From the NCBI GenBank assembly GCA_036346275.1, contig CM070727.1, forward strand, positions 9,601,760 to 9,665,759: a stretch of 64,000 nucleotides of DNA, in the 5' to 3' direction. Positions within the stretch are counted from its first letter, which is position 1, and each line of letters opens with the position of its first letter. The notes beneath the pieces are model-generated. The model made no database searches. It was not told the origin of the DNA and was given only the letters and a program-made list of their open reading frames with translations. Origin of the DNA: Otatea glauca (lineage: Eukaryota; Streptophyta; Magnoliopsida; Poales; Poaceae). This document shows positions 12,208-23,959 of this stretch, piece after piece. Made by a program: the position numbers and the translations under genes.

Positions 12208-12415
12208 AGGCGGGCTAGCTCTGAACCATACAAATGACGATGATGATGACGATTTCATGCCACCTAGGCCAGAAAACTTGCGTCCTCGGAGTCCTCCAAA
12301 TTCTGACGATGATATTACATTAAGCCCTATCAGCGATCCAAGCGTAATACCCCGTCAGCCACCAATATATAACTATCCTATTTTTGACAATTTGTACCGA
12401 CAACCATGGCCATAA
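11990..12415 (+). repeat. Tandem RGRST-DDDDDD coding duplication, copies in different frames
   Basis: Two related coding blocks sit side by side. The first, in the frame of the Myb/SANT-like gene, ends 'GGGLAPNYANDDDDDD' near 12095. The second, one frame over, reads 'RGGLALNHTNDDDDDD' near 12255 and then runs to a stop at 12413-12415. The similarity of the encoded peptides in different frames indicates a small insertion or deletion between them after a tandem duplication. Confidence 0.65.
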
Positions 12416-12778
12416 AATGTATGGTTTTTATGACTTATGTTGTATCCTAGTTTGTGACTTAGCTCTGCACTTTGAAATATCAATATCGGGTTTTATTTAA
12501 TAGTACTATGATTTGTCGTCAAATTTGTCGCGCACCGAAGGAGAATGACGAACAACGAAATTTGATTTTTTTTCCTGAAAAGAATTAACTGACAAATAAT
12601 TTTGTAAAACATCACATTAATTATGACTGACAAATAGGAATGTTTCAAAATTTATTGACCCTACTTTGAACTATGCAATTCTTGCAACCGTTAAACTAAC
12701 ACTGAATCGTCGTCTCCTTTGAAAAAATGGCGAACAACGATATCCGATTTTTTTGTCACCGTATTTTGTCAAATACTA

Positions 12779-12945
12779 CATGAATTATCACTGACAGATA
12801 TGATTTTTTCTGAATTTATTGAACTCTAGTTGAATTGTAAAACTATAAAATATATGAATTATCACTGACATATATGAATTTCTCTGAATTTATTGGACTC
12901 TAGTTTGAATTGCAAAACTGTGAAATACATGAACTTTTTTTTGAA
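12779..12945. repeat. AT-rich tandem repeat, period about 75 bp
   Basis: The segment ATGAATTATCACTGACA followed by an AATTTATTG(A/G)ACTCTAG block recurs at 12780, 12854 and, decayed, 12929. It lies in the 3' part of the Mutator-like element. Confidence 0.6.
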
Positions 12946-13032
12946 TTTATTCCTGTCGCAATTCCAAATTGCGACACGCTCTCCGTCGCAATTTAGAATT
13001 ACGACAGGCTCTTAGTCGCGGTTTGGAATTGC

Positions 13033-13144
13033 GACAGAGAGTAATCACAATTTCAAAATGCGACAGGTGGGCAGAAGTGCTATTTTTTTGGCATATTATT
13101 TCTATAAATGTTTATTAAAATAGTATTATTTTAAATAAAAATCA
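13033..13144. repeat. Right terminal inverted repeat of the Mutator-like element
   Basis: Its reverse complement matches the left repeat at 8183-8276, with small insertions in the outer AT-rich part. Confidence 0.8.
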
Positions 13145-13153
13145 TGCTGCTAT

Positions 13154-13570
13154 TCTAGGCGGCATAAGGAGTAGTATATTCGTGGACTTATCCGATACCC
13201 ATCACTGAAAGGGCCTAAATGATTTTTTAACAGCGCACCGGTCCATATCCACCTGTGATCAGGATTCCACCTGTTCTCCCTTTGCGTTTCCACCACGCTG
13301 GTTACCTCTTCCTCGCGCCGGCGCTGCCGCGCAAGCACGGGGAAAACCACGGTGACGCGCACCTGACCGCGTCAAACGCCCCCGTCCAGTGACAGACAGC
13401 ATCGGGCGGCCGGACGATCCACAGGCCGGCCGTCTCTCGGGTTCTCAGACGCCGCCGCGCGCGACGCGACCCCCCACCTGTCGAACGCGAGACCGTATCC
13501 AGTTCAGAAAAGGTGGAAATTACCACGCAACAGAAATGACCAGAACACACGGGGTGAGGGGAAAGCAAGG
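13154..13570. other. GC-rich spacer upstream of the PP2C gene
   Basis: The stretch is GC-rich. Open frames on both strands here result from the base composition and match nothing I recognise. Confidence 0.4.
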
Positions 13571-13938
13571 TCCTGTTTGGATTCATTAGTGTTAATAGTT
13601 AGCTAACTATTAGCTGATTAATTATTAGTAGAGGCTGTTTGAATCTACCTGCTAATAAAATCCACAAAATCAGTCAATTAAAGAGAAATGATCATAATAT
13701 CCTTTTAGTAGGATAGTGGACGAGTGGACAGGGACGCTCGAGTGGATAGGGTTGGAGAGAGGCGAAAGTGTCGATTATTATTATCTATTAAGAAGCTTTT
13801 AGTAGCGTGACAACTCTAACGAACCTAATTCTTAACAGGGTGGGTTGTTAATAATTAGCAGGTCTATTAATAGGTTTGTTTGGATACATAGCTGCTAATT
13901 TTAGTAGCTAACTATTAGTGCTAATAAATCAAACAGGT
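13571..13938. mobile_element. MITE in the PP2C promoter region
   Basis: The left end TCCTGTTTGGATTCATTAG and the complement of the right end ACCTGTTTGATTTATTAG are inverted repeats that continue into AATAGTTAGCTA. The interior is AT-rich, non-coding and repeats CTAATA-type motifs. No clean target duplication can be read, so the superfamily is open. It sits about 230 bp upstream of the PP2C start codon and may supply part of its promoter. Confidence 0.75.
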
Positions 13939-14164
13939 AAGTCAAATCAGAACCGCATTGCGCGATCGTTTCCCAACGATAAAACCGAAACACCTCAGCC
14001 GAGCGCTCGCTCCCGCCCCGCGCACGATCGCATTCGACTAGTGCGACTGCGACCGCGACGCGTTTCCGCGTGTTTTTTTTTTCTCCTTCCTGGGTGAAGC
14101 GTAGGGGAGTTGGTTAGCGAGGCGAGTCCTTCCAACACCTGAGGGGGTTTGGGAAGCGGAGCGA

Positions 14165-17100
14165 TTGATGGCAATGGCGGCGGCAGCGGCGATGGTGCCG
14201 CTGGGCGTGCTGCTGCGGCGGGAGGTGACGAGCGAGCGGATGGAGCGGCCGGACGTGCTGAGCGGGGAAGCCACCCGCAGCCGCAAGGGCGAGGACTTCA
14301 CGCTGCTCCTCGCCGAGGCCATGGAGCGCGTCGCCCGCGACCCCTCCACCTCCTTCTCCGTCTTCGCGGTATCACATTGCCCCTATGCTTGTCGAGAAGA
14401 TTCTAGAATACCTCCCCGAAATTGTGTGTGGGAGACATGGAGGCCACTCCTGTACATGACTGGAATTCTGCACCTTTTTCTTTGTCCCCTTTGACAGAGT
14501 TGTTCCATCTTTTTGGCTAAGAAATTTTTTTGTTGCGTTTCTGCGTGTAGGCTAGTTCATGGTGCAAACATCTAGCACTGCGCTAGATATGAAATATTAC
14601 CTTTGATCCAATTGTTGATCGCGGTAACTTTGAGTTTACACGCATGTTCGTCGTGTCTTATTTTTTCGCTGTTACGTTGACCAGTGCTACCATTTGATTT
14701 GTTTAGTGGTCGAGTGATCCTATTTTACTGGGGAGTGGTGCATTTCTGACGATTTATCACTGCTCACTGTGCTTTGGTGATAGCTATTTGATGGCCACAA
14801 CGGATCTGGAGCTGCCATATACGCGAAGGAGCATCTGTTGAACAATGTCCTGCGTGCCATTCCTTCAGGTTTGAGCAGGGAGGAGTGGCTCGCAGTGCTG
14901 CCACGTGCGCTTGTCGCTGCGTTTGTCAAGACAGATAAAGATTTCCAAGCATTAGGTAAATCAGGCCTATTCTTGTTGTGCTTATTGATGGCACTTTTCT
15001 TAAATTTAAGTAGTCCTTGATAACACAGTCATACACTGTAGTATTTCATATGACTGGCCGTGCACATGCAGTTACTATTTAGCGGCTTATATTTAACTGT
15101 GGGGACGAAGTAAAGCATGTTGAACCTTTTTCATCCAGTTGGTTGATTAGATGTTACACCATCAGATTTGTTGTTCGGTACATTGTCTATGGTTAATGCT
15201 AAAGGCGGTTGCGAAAATGGTGCTCTTGTTTAAGATGTCTTTTAGATACCTATAAAGTTGAGTGATGCCTTTTCTTTTCCGAAACATTCCTTTTGCTGTT
15301 TCAGCTGAAACTTCTGGTACGACTGTGACATTTGTGATAATAGATGAGTGGGTTGTAACGGTAGCATCAGTTGGTGATTCACGTTGCATACTAGAATCTG
15401 CTGATGGTTCAGTATACCATTTGTCAGCTGATCATCGCTTTGACTCCAACCGAGATGAGTAAGTTTTGCCTCTGATAGTCTTGTGTGCATATGTTGTGAA
15501 TTGTACAATATTTATGATCTGCTCACTTTCAGGGTCGAACGTGTTACTACATGTGGAAGCAAGGTTGGGAAACTGAATCTTGTTGGTGGTCCGGAGGTTT
15601 GTCTCATTCACCCTGAATCCATATTGCTCTTGATATGGATATGCATTGTGAATATGTGGTGTATAAGTCACCATTCTGATAATTCCCATTGTCTGCAGTA
15701 ACCTGCCACTTCTTTATGCTTTAATTCTCAAAGATGTTGTGTTTTAACCTTTAAGTGTTCCCCACGTCCCTGTTTAATATAATCTACCTTCCAAGTTCCT
15801 ACGTCTTAGCTTATGATACAATAGACTAAATTGCTTACGCTGTTTGTTTTCAATCATAAGGTAGTTCCTATTTTGCACTGTACCCTTTCGAAATTCTTCT
15901 TTATTTCGTGTTATGATTATCATTCTCTTTTTTATATAGGATCGATGAATCTCTTTGTTGTGCATCTAAATTACTGTTGTCCCAATTCGTTTAATTAGGG
16001 GTGTTTATCTTGTCTCCATTATTGTAATCCTATCCATCTCTACCTTATTTCTCATTGATGTTTAATCCATTATGTGGTTGCCAAGGCTAGTTTAATCTAT
16101 TTTTTTGCTTTGCTATAATCTTTCTGGTTCTAGAAATTTATCGTTTGCCTTTTCAGATCGGTCCTCTAAGATGTTGGCCAGGTGGCTTGTGCCTATCTAG
16201 ATCAATAGGGGATTTGGATGTTGGTGAATGCATCATTTCTGTTCCTCATGTCAAGCAAGTGAAGGTTTGCTCATTTCAAAATTCTTCTCTGCACCGCATC
16301 TCTCTTATTGTTCTATATATTGTGTGTGAATGGCTGCTTTTCATATACCAACTCAATTTTTCATCTTCTTCTAGATGGCATCCTCTATAATATTCCACAA
16401 TGTTTATAGTTAATGGTGTCATCTGCTTTTAGTTATGACCACTGCAGAGTGCAGACTGCAGTTCATTGTGATTATTTGATTATATAGTGCATTTTGGTTA
16501 CAGCTATCCAATGCTGGAGGCAGAATTATCATTGCAAGTGATGGTGTATGGGATGATTTGGCATGCGAAATGGCTCTTGAATGTTCTCGTGGATACCCAT
16601 CAGATATAGCTGCCAATCGAATTGTGAATGTAACTAGTTGACTCTATCATTTCCCTTGGTTAATCTAAGCAAAGTTTTGGTCCCTCATTTCGTGATATAT
16701 TTTCTTCTTATCTTAAGGAAGCAATCCAACCTCGAGGATTAAGAGATGATACTACTTGCATCGTGGTGGACATATTACCCCCAGAAAAATTAGCTCCAAG
16801 TCCTCCCACAAAGAGGCAGGGGAAGAATGTATTCAACAATATGTTTCGCCGAAAATATCCATATGTATCCTTTAAAATAGATAGAGAATATGCTGAACCG
16901 GATGTGGTGGAAGAAATATTTGAGGACGGCTCTGCAATGCTTTCTAAAAGGTATTCTGTTAACCAGCTTTCCAGGCTTTTTTTCAGACTAGTTCTATGAA
17001 TAATTCTAAGAAGAAAGGGCACAAATGTTCCAATGAACAATAGTAGGATTTCCATTGTAATTAAAAGATATGTGCATTAGTAGACACATCAACTTGAAAT

Positions 17101-18567
17101 TAACAGAATTCTAGCTCAAGGCCAATCATATTTTCACTAAGAGAGGTGCTTCAATGCTTTTCTTTTTTACCGTTGCACAAATATTAAAGTATGAATGAAG
17201 GGTAGATGAAGATTACTTACTCCTTCGCTTGCTTCAAGATTTGTGCAACTTGTATTAGAAGGGAAAGCATTGAAGCACTGCTCTATCACTAATCATCATT
17301 ATTGTTAATTTGATGGTGATGTCCTTGTGAGTATCGATATATCACTGTAACAGAGTAGATGTCAATGAAAGAAGCATTTTCAGCTGATGTAAGCTTAGTA
17401 ATCTTGGGTTTGCAATTACTATGGTTATCTAGATCAGGTACTTGATTGTCTCATATGGCCAACAAACATATCTTGCTGTCTGCTAAAGGATAGAATTGGA
17501 GGACATTAAAGAATTATTGGAAACAGTAGCTGAGTTGGCACTTGGCACTGCTGATTGATGGTGCCAGCCATGCATCCCCATTTATGTTTCCTTACATGTT
17601 AATGTTCAATGTTGTCTCTTGATTCCTTTTCCATTCCCCACTATCTTGGATCCTCTTATTTTCTCTGGTAATCTACATGTTGATATCCTCAAAGCAGCCA
17701 GATCTGGTTGATACATTTTAATTCTTGGACTTAACGTACTGTAGTATCAATAACTTTAACCTATTCTCATCAGCAGCAAAAGAAAGACTTCTCCAAAACC
17801 AATACATGAGAATTCCAGCCTTCCTTTTACTTGTGCAAGCTTAGCACTGAAATAGATGACTAAAATTCAGAGTGCATATGTTTCGCATATCATATGGTTA
17901 GTTATGTAGCTCGTTTGGTTGTTCGACTGACCTCAATTCAGTGCAGCTCTTCTTTTTTCTGTAATGAACAGGAATATACTTGTAATCAGTTGATAGATTC
18001 TTTTTGGGCTAGAAGTTATATTTTTTTAGATAGATTTAGGAGATGTTTCTAAGTCTTTCACTCAACTGATATTTTGTCGAATATTCTTGAAGTGCTAATC
18101 TGTTTGGTTTTTAACAAGTAAGAGGTCTTTCATCTCTTCATTTGCTTGTACACCTCGCAATGTTAATTTCTGCTACGCTTATTCATTAACTGCAGGCTTA
18201 CTACAGGATATGCACTTCAGAACATGTTTGAACCCTCTAGCTGTGCAGTCTGCCAGGTAAGGTTGAAAGCTGGTCAGGGGATTTCTGTACACGCCAACCC
18301 ATTGCAACATGAAAAATTGCAAGGTTGGCAAGGTCCTTTCCTGTGCCAAAGCTGTCATGAAAAGAAGGAAGCAATGGAGGGGAAACGGCGCCCAAGAGGT
18401 ATTAATAATTTATTTGGTTATTATCTTGGTTATCTAAACTACAATCTGTGTTTACTACTATAGATGTTAGTATCTAATCTTTAGACTGATAATATGTTCT
18501 TTGATTCCTATTTGTCTCTTCAGATTCATCTTCAAGAGATGTCTTTGGCCACGAGAGGCAGGCCTAA
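14165..18567 (+). CDS. PP2C-type Ser/Thr protein phosphatase with cysteine-rich tail (nine exons)
   Basis: Exons are 14165-14368, 14784-14955, 15305-15458, 15533-15596, 16157-16264, 16504-16629, 16718-16950, 18196-18398 and 18524-18567. All borders are GT/AG, and the joined frame is open for 435 residues. PP2C motifs appear in order: LFDGHNG (69-75, metal-binding Asp71/Gly72), SGTTVTF (129-135), VGDSR (148-152), ADHR (167-170), GGLCLSRSIGD (207-217), ASDGVWD (245-251, metal Asp247) and RDDTT (285-289, metal Asp). All expected metal ligands are present, so it should be an active Mg/Mn-dependent phosphatase. The tail has CAVC (370-373) and CQSCH (404-408), a possible zinc site. The whole chain resembles Arabidopsis At1g68410/At1g09160-type PP2Cs, a group of unknown substrate. 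Translation could start at codon 1 or 2 (ATGATG). Intron 7 is the longest, about 1.25 kb. Confidence 0.93.
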
Positions 18568-20277
18568 TCGCTGAAATCATTCTTTGATGCCTTAAAATGT
18601 TCTTTTTTTCATTACTGGAAACATTAGTCAGTTGACCACATCATTCTTTTGTTAAATTGACCATTCTAGTCAAGTTATACAAAGTATTCTTGACAAATAG
18701 GTTGGAGATTCATTGATCAGTTGGACTAACATAGAAAAGGCCATCTCGTTCAAAAGAGAAAAGGCGCAGTCTTTAGCATAGCTGGAAGCTTTCCAACGCC
18801 ATTTCAATGTGTAGAAATCATTGTATAGATGTCTGAAGGATCGTTAATGTTCTTTTGTTAATTTTTAGATGAGTTGATGGTTCAGAAAAAGAAAAGTTCA
18901 CTAGTGATTGTTTGAATGCTTTAAGCTTACTTTTGAATGTTTTTTCTTTTAAGTACTCAAATGGATAAAAGATCTTTCTGTTCTAGTCATACAGTGGACA
19001 GCTTAGAACCACAAAATGCGAAGCTGGTTTAACATTCTGTAAACAAGGCAATAGCAGGCTCATATATTGCCAACTTGGGCGGAAAGAACACGATGTTACT
19101 TGAATGGGCCTGAGCTGTTGCTGTTGTTATTGAACATGAATATCAACTTTCAGCCGCTGTGAAATTTGATGCGATTCTCTGTACGCCAGATCCATTCCAT
19201 TACATTGCGTGAAAGGATCCATGCAGCTTATCATGTAACTGTCATCTACTCTGACTTGGGCTTCTCTGGCTATGTGGTACCGATTGGTCGCTTATGCTTA
19301 ACAGTTAAAGCAACTATTCATATGGTACCCATCTGAATAGCACACTGTATGTCATCAGTATAATCGACCTGCATTTCCAAAATCCCAGGTGACAAAATCT
19401 GGGCAAGGGATCTTGGGGGCAGAACGATCACTCTTTCCTTTCCAGACATTATCACTTGGCACATCCATCTTTGTTTCCTCTGAACCGAAGAAACGCGCCG
19501 ATAAGAAAGCCAGGAAAGTGACCAAGCAAAGACCGGGCAGCTACATGCTACAGTGCCCGCCAAACAACAGCTCACCTACTGGGATTTGCACGGACCACCC
19601 GACGTCGGGAGAGAGATTTTACGATGCATTATACTGATATTATACGGTGATCAATAGAAATTAGATCTAGTCATGATATTTTTACTATTCTATTACTAGA
19701 GGAAGTATAAATAAATACTAGCTAATCTAATATATTCAATTAAAAAGAACGAATCGTCCGTATTAAATTTAGTGTACGTGAAAAAAAAAGCTCTAACTTA
19801 AACGTTGAATTTAACGTAGAAACTAAACGGTAGTGTCACGCGTAGCTCAGCTAAACTAGATGCTCAGCTCGGCTGTGTGCAAGTGTCGCGCGCGGCCTTG
19901 ATCTTTCGTGGCGTTGCTTGCGAAGGCAACGCGAGGGATTGGTACCGAGTCATGTGGGGTTGGGCCCGGGTGTGTTGATGAGCTGGTCCTCCTTGTCCAC
20001 CCTGGCGAAAACCATGCAGTACCCTTGGCCACGTGTGAATCGCTCATGTCTGCTTGTTTGGAAATTATGCATTGGAGAGCTTGCCGCCGTCCCCTCTCGG
20101 CCTCTCGTCATGCTCTTGTTTGTGTCCATGAAGACTGTTGCGTCCTAGCTGCTTCCCATGTACCTCTGACGTACGGTCTCGTAGTATACAGTTGGAAGCG
20201 ACTCTAACGTTATAGGCATGTTTCATCCAAGTTTTAATACGTTTACCATATTTTTCTGGTTTTAGAGAGTTTCAAAC
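18568..20277. other. PP2C 3' region and intergenic DNA
   Basis: The first several hundred bases probably include the PP2C 3' UTR. I see no further gene. An 82-residue frame at 19389-19637 overlaps an 85-residue frame on the other strand and has no recognisable domain. Confidence 0.45.
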
Positions 20278-20449
20278 AAGTCTATCTTATACCTTCTACT
20301 ATATATTAGGCACCCCCTTGTACAAGAGATCTATCTAATAAAGCGAGAGAACTTTGCCCCCCTACTTTGTGTGTGTTCCAGTTCTTGTTCTTGTGATTTC
20401 GTTGGTGTGCTATTGATTGATCGCGGGTGAACGACTACGTTTTACAACA
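20278..20449 (+). repeat. 5' LTR of the copia element, left part missing
   Basis: It matches 27216-27385 from CTACTATATATT(A/G)GGCACC through the terminal TTTTACAACA. Upstream of 20278 the sequence no longer matches the 3' LTR. Confidence 0.85.
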
Positions 20450-20599
20450 CGCTATCAGCACGAAGCTCTACCAAGGCCGATTGTAATCGTCTGCTTGCGA
20501 TAATCTACACGGCATCAAATTTCATCCTGCTACACACGATCATCCTACATCAAGCCCCCCGTAAGCGCTTCTATGTAATCGTGGATCCGGTCTATCATC

Positions 20600-21520
20600 A
20601 CATTAATTCATAGCATGTATGCTGTTGCTGTTCATCAACAAAATTAAGAAAAAAGGGGGAATTTTTCCATCTAGCAACACCGCAATGTTGTGCGACCCGA
20701 TGGCTGCTAGCGCACCTATTGCTTGCCGGCCCGAAGTCGCGAATTCCCTCACCCACCGCCTCGAATCGCGCTTTCGACCACAGTCGGCAGCACCGACGGC
20801 GTCGCCCGAAGCACACCTTCGTCCGCCATCTGCGGCACAGGTGGCGCAACCTGAAGCTGCATCTCCACGCCCGCCATCTTGAGGCACCAGCCGTTTTCCT
20901 CGCCATGCACCCGGCGGCTCCCGCACGTTTGCTACGCTGCCACACTCGTCGCCGCCGCATGAGACGGCCGTGGTTGCACACACCAAGACCGGACGATCGC
21001 TTGGCCATCGGCCGCATGCTTGTCGCTGCGTCGCCCCGGACTCGGCCGCGCGCTGCCGCCGCGTCGCCTCGGCCACGGGCATCGCGGCCGTACTCGCAGC
21101 GCGCTCGCCGCGCGATGCCCACGCCGCCTCGGTAGTTGGCCTTTGCGCGCGCTGCGCGCGACGCTGTCGTCCGGCTTCCGCCGCGTTGCCCGCCCGCCGA
21201 TCTCGCGCGCCGTCCGCGTCGCCGGCCGTTGGCCTCCGCGCCTTGTGCCGAATACGACGCTGCCGGGGAGCCCCTCGTGCTTGCGTCGAATACGCCGCCG
21301 TTGGGGAGCCCCTCGCGCCAGAAGCGTCGTGCTCAACCGTGCCATCCTCTCTCAGCCCACGCCAACGACGGCTACGCACCCTGCTACTACGGGCGGCTCC
21401 TGTGTCACAACAAAAAAAAAAGAAAGCCTGGCGGCCTGGGTTTTTCAACCCTAGGCGCACGCTTCGTGGGCCGGTTTTTGGCACTTTCCTGTGGGCTGCC
21501 GAGTGCATGTGGGACATGTG
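20600..21520. other. GC-rich block inside the copia 5' internal region
   Basis: About 0.9 kb with much higher G+C than the rest of the element lies between the 5' LTR and gag. Long open frames exist on both strands at once (up to 304 residues on the - strand), as expected from GC-rich DNA lacking stops. None shows a known domain; the translations are Arg/Ala-rich. It could be a captured gene fragment or the element's own leader. Confidence 0.5.
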
Positions 21521-22199
21521 GTCCCTGGTCGGATGCCCATCTTTTTTTTTTCAGACCTAAAAAAAATTGACGATAAATCCTAGAAATTAGATTTCTAGGT
21601 ATATGGACTACCGTAAAATTTGATAAATTGATATTTAGCACATCATTGGAAGTTCCATCCTCTGGGTTTATTTTCTAGCTTTATGCCATGTTTAATATGT
21701 GATGAAATTTGTTTTATGCTATATAAGTAATTCTGAAGATTGCTTAGTAATTAACAGAAAATGCTAGAAAATTATATGTGACCCATTGTTCAGTGGCATG
21801 TCTCTGTATTAATTTTTGCAACATGATTTCATATGCTGGACATATTATTTTCTGTTATTCAGTAATTCTGAAAATTGCTTGAAAATTAACAGAAAATTAT
21901 GAAAAATGCTAGGAAAATTTTATATAGCATATTGAAAGCTCCCTATCTCTGGATTTATTGTCCTAGCATAATTCCATATTGATATATGCTGAAATTTATT
22001 TTGTGTGTTACATGGTAATTTTGAAAATTGCTTGAAAAATTAGCAGAAAACTATGGAAATTGCTACAAAATTTTTGGGAAATTTTAGATAATTATCTACT
22101 GAATAGATACAGACAAAGCTTTACTGATTGAAGAGTGAGCATGCAATATAATGATTTTACCAATAGTAAAAGTTATTTTGCATAAATAAAAAAATAGGA

Positions 22200-23230
22200 T
22201 ATGATGGACATCGCAAAGAGGGAACCTATCAAGCTTGCCCTGAATGGCAACAATTACCTTACCCGGGCAATGAATACTAAGATTAATTTGATAGCTCAAT
22301 CATTTAGAGCTTCTGTTTTTCCAGCCTGAGGCTGGTACCCCTGCTCTTTCTGAAGCCATCAGATGTACGGCTCTGCACCTCTTGAGGCACCATCTTCATA
22401 CGGACCTGAAGGCCAAATAAGTTGATGGAAGATGACTAGCTGCTATTTTTGAATTTCCTGAAGGAAAATATATAATCAGCAAAGATCCGTCCCGTTGCCA
22501 GAAGCACAGCGCGAATGGATCATGTAGCACTTTCAGGATTCTAAAGGCTGTGGCAGCAAATAATTTTTGTCGTACACAAGCTTGTCATTGATCTAACATT
22601 ATGTAATCAGAAAGTTAGTAATGCTAAAAAGATCGATAAGATATTGTACAATTCCACCCCAATATGAGGATACTGCCGTAATAGTATCGTCGCCAAGTAC
22701 CAGAAGTACTTCGAGCTTATATGCATTTTCCTAGGAGCAGAAAAGCATGATGAACTCCTGGTGAAGAATCATCACGTACTTCCTATGGGAGTCTTGCAAT
22801 GCCCGAAGCACATGCAAATGCTCAGCAGGCTAGCAATAGCCATAGCCGCAGAAAGGGCCAATGGAATAAAAGGGATAAGTGGAAGAATGACAAATCAAAT
22901 AGGCAAAGAGGCAATTCATAGTGGAAAAGTAAAGGTAAAGGGTCAGGGGCTTCTAGAAGTAATGCTGCAAACCCTGAATAACCATGTTTTATGCATAGAT
23001 GCACTGTCCATTGGTCATACAACTATCGCATCTCGAAGCATATGGTAGACCTTTACATGCAATCCACTGTGAAACTAAATAAGGCCCGGGCAAATAATAT
23101 TAAGTCATACTTCACCGTTCAACCTGATGTTGATACAAATGTTGAGAAGTGTGATGATATGATTCTTGAAATTATTGAGCTCGAGGAGTCCCAGGAGGGG
23201 ACCTACATTTCATATGGAGACCTGGATTAG
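22200..23230 (+). pseudogene. copia gag, degenerate
   Basis: It starts near 'MDIAKREPIKLALNGNNYL', typical of copia gag N-termini, then continues through pieces such as 'PEAQREWIM' and 'FHPNMRILP' with several stops. A zinc-knuckle-like piece 'MHRCTVHWSYNYRISKHMV' (about 22991-23047) precedes a 79-residue open frame ending at 23230. The first cysteine of the knuckle appears altered, so RNA binding would be lost. Confidence 0.7.
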
Positions 23231-23959
23231 TCTCCTAAATATCCCTTCACTTTGCTAAGTCGATGTCACATATTCCTTATAAGTCTCCTTACAGTTTAGC
23301 CCTAGTTCCTGAACGAATATTTGGTCTACGCTCCTGTTGAGCGATCATCACTCAAAAAATTGAATAAATTAATATTTCCTAGATTTTTGATTAATTGTGC
23401 TATGTTTGTTCTATATTCTACAATTTGTTCCTGATGCAACAATTGTTTGATTGTTAAATCATACTTCCAATATAGAATAAAGTATAATCTGATGGCGGAG
23501 GAGAAAATCTGTCTAGAAGACAGTTGTACCACACTAAGTGAATTGAAAATATTATGACTATCGCTAGAAGCGATACTCTCATAGTTGGCACTGGAAGAAT
23601 GCCATATTATACCCTGAGTCCAGTCGTACCCCCTTAAGTTTTAAAGACATTAGTCTGAATCGTTTCCATATGGAGATAAAGAATGAGGATGGTACAAAAT
23701 ACCTACTCATGACTAAGTTTAATGGGTGTAACAAACGTGTGGTTAAAAAGCTTCATTCATTCTCCTTCGGATTATACTATGCACATATAAAACCTGAAGT
23801 TTGTGTTGCGATAAAAACCCAGTAAATATTTAAGATCCGCGGATCGATTGGGTTAACTCGAGTTGAATAGTATAAGAAGAATAATTAATATTCTCACGCC
23901 ATAGCATAAAGTCTTTCCTAGACCTGAAGTTTTTCTTATGCCCTGGTTGTGCTAAAGGA

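Larger units (their letters stand above)
8183..13144 (+). mobile_element. Mutator-like element with long TIRs carrying PMD and Myb/SANT-like genes
   Basis: Two long inverted repeats bound this segment: 8183-8276 and about 13033-13144. They share AATAATATGCCAAAAAAATA followed by GCACTT(T/C)TGCCCAC and TGTCGCATTTTGAA. Just inside, GTCGCAATT/AATTGCGAC palindromes occur at both ends. Outside the ends, 8174-8182 (TGTTGCAAT) and 13145-13153 (TGCTGCTAT) match at 7 of 9 positions, the duplication length typical of Mutator-like elements. The interior has a plant-mobile-domain pseudogene, then a separate gene with its own TATA box. No MULE transposase core is visible, so the element is probably non-autonomous. 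Long TIRs and the 9-bp duplication argue against PIF/Harbinger even though a Myb/SANT-like protein is present. Confidence 0.72.

Noticed and set aside
20603..21517. 304-residue open frame on the - strand
   Set aside because: It lies in GC-rich DNA where frames are open on both strands. The translation is Arg/Ala/Gly-rich without any domain, so it is a composition effect.
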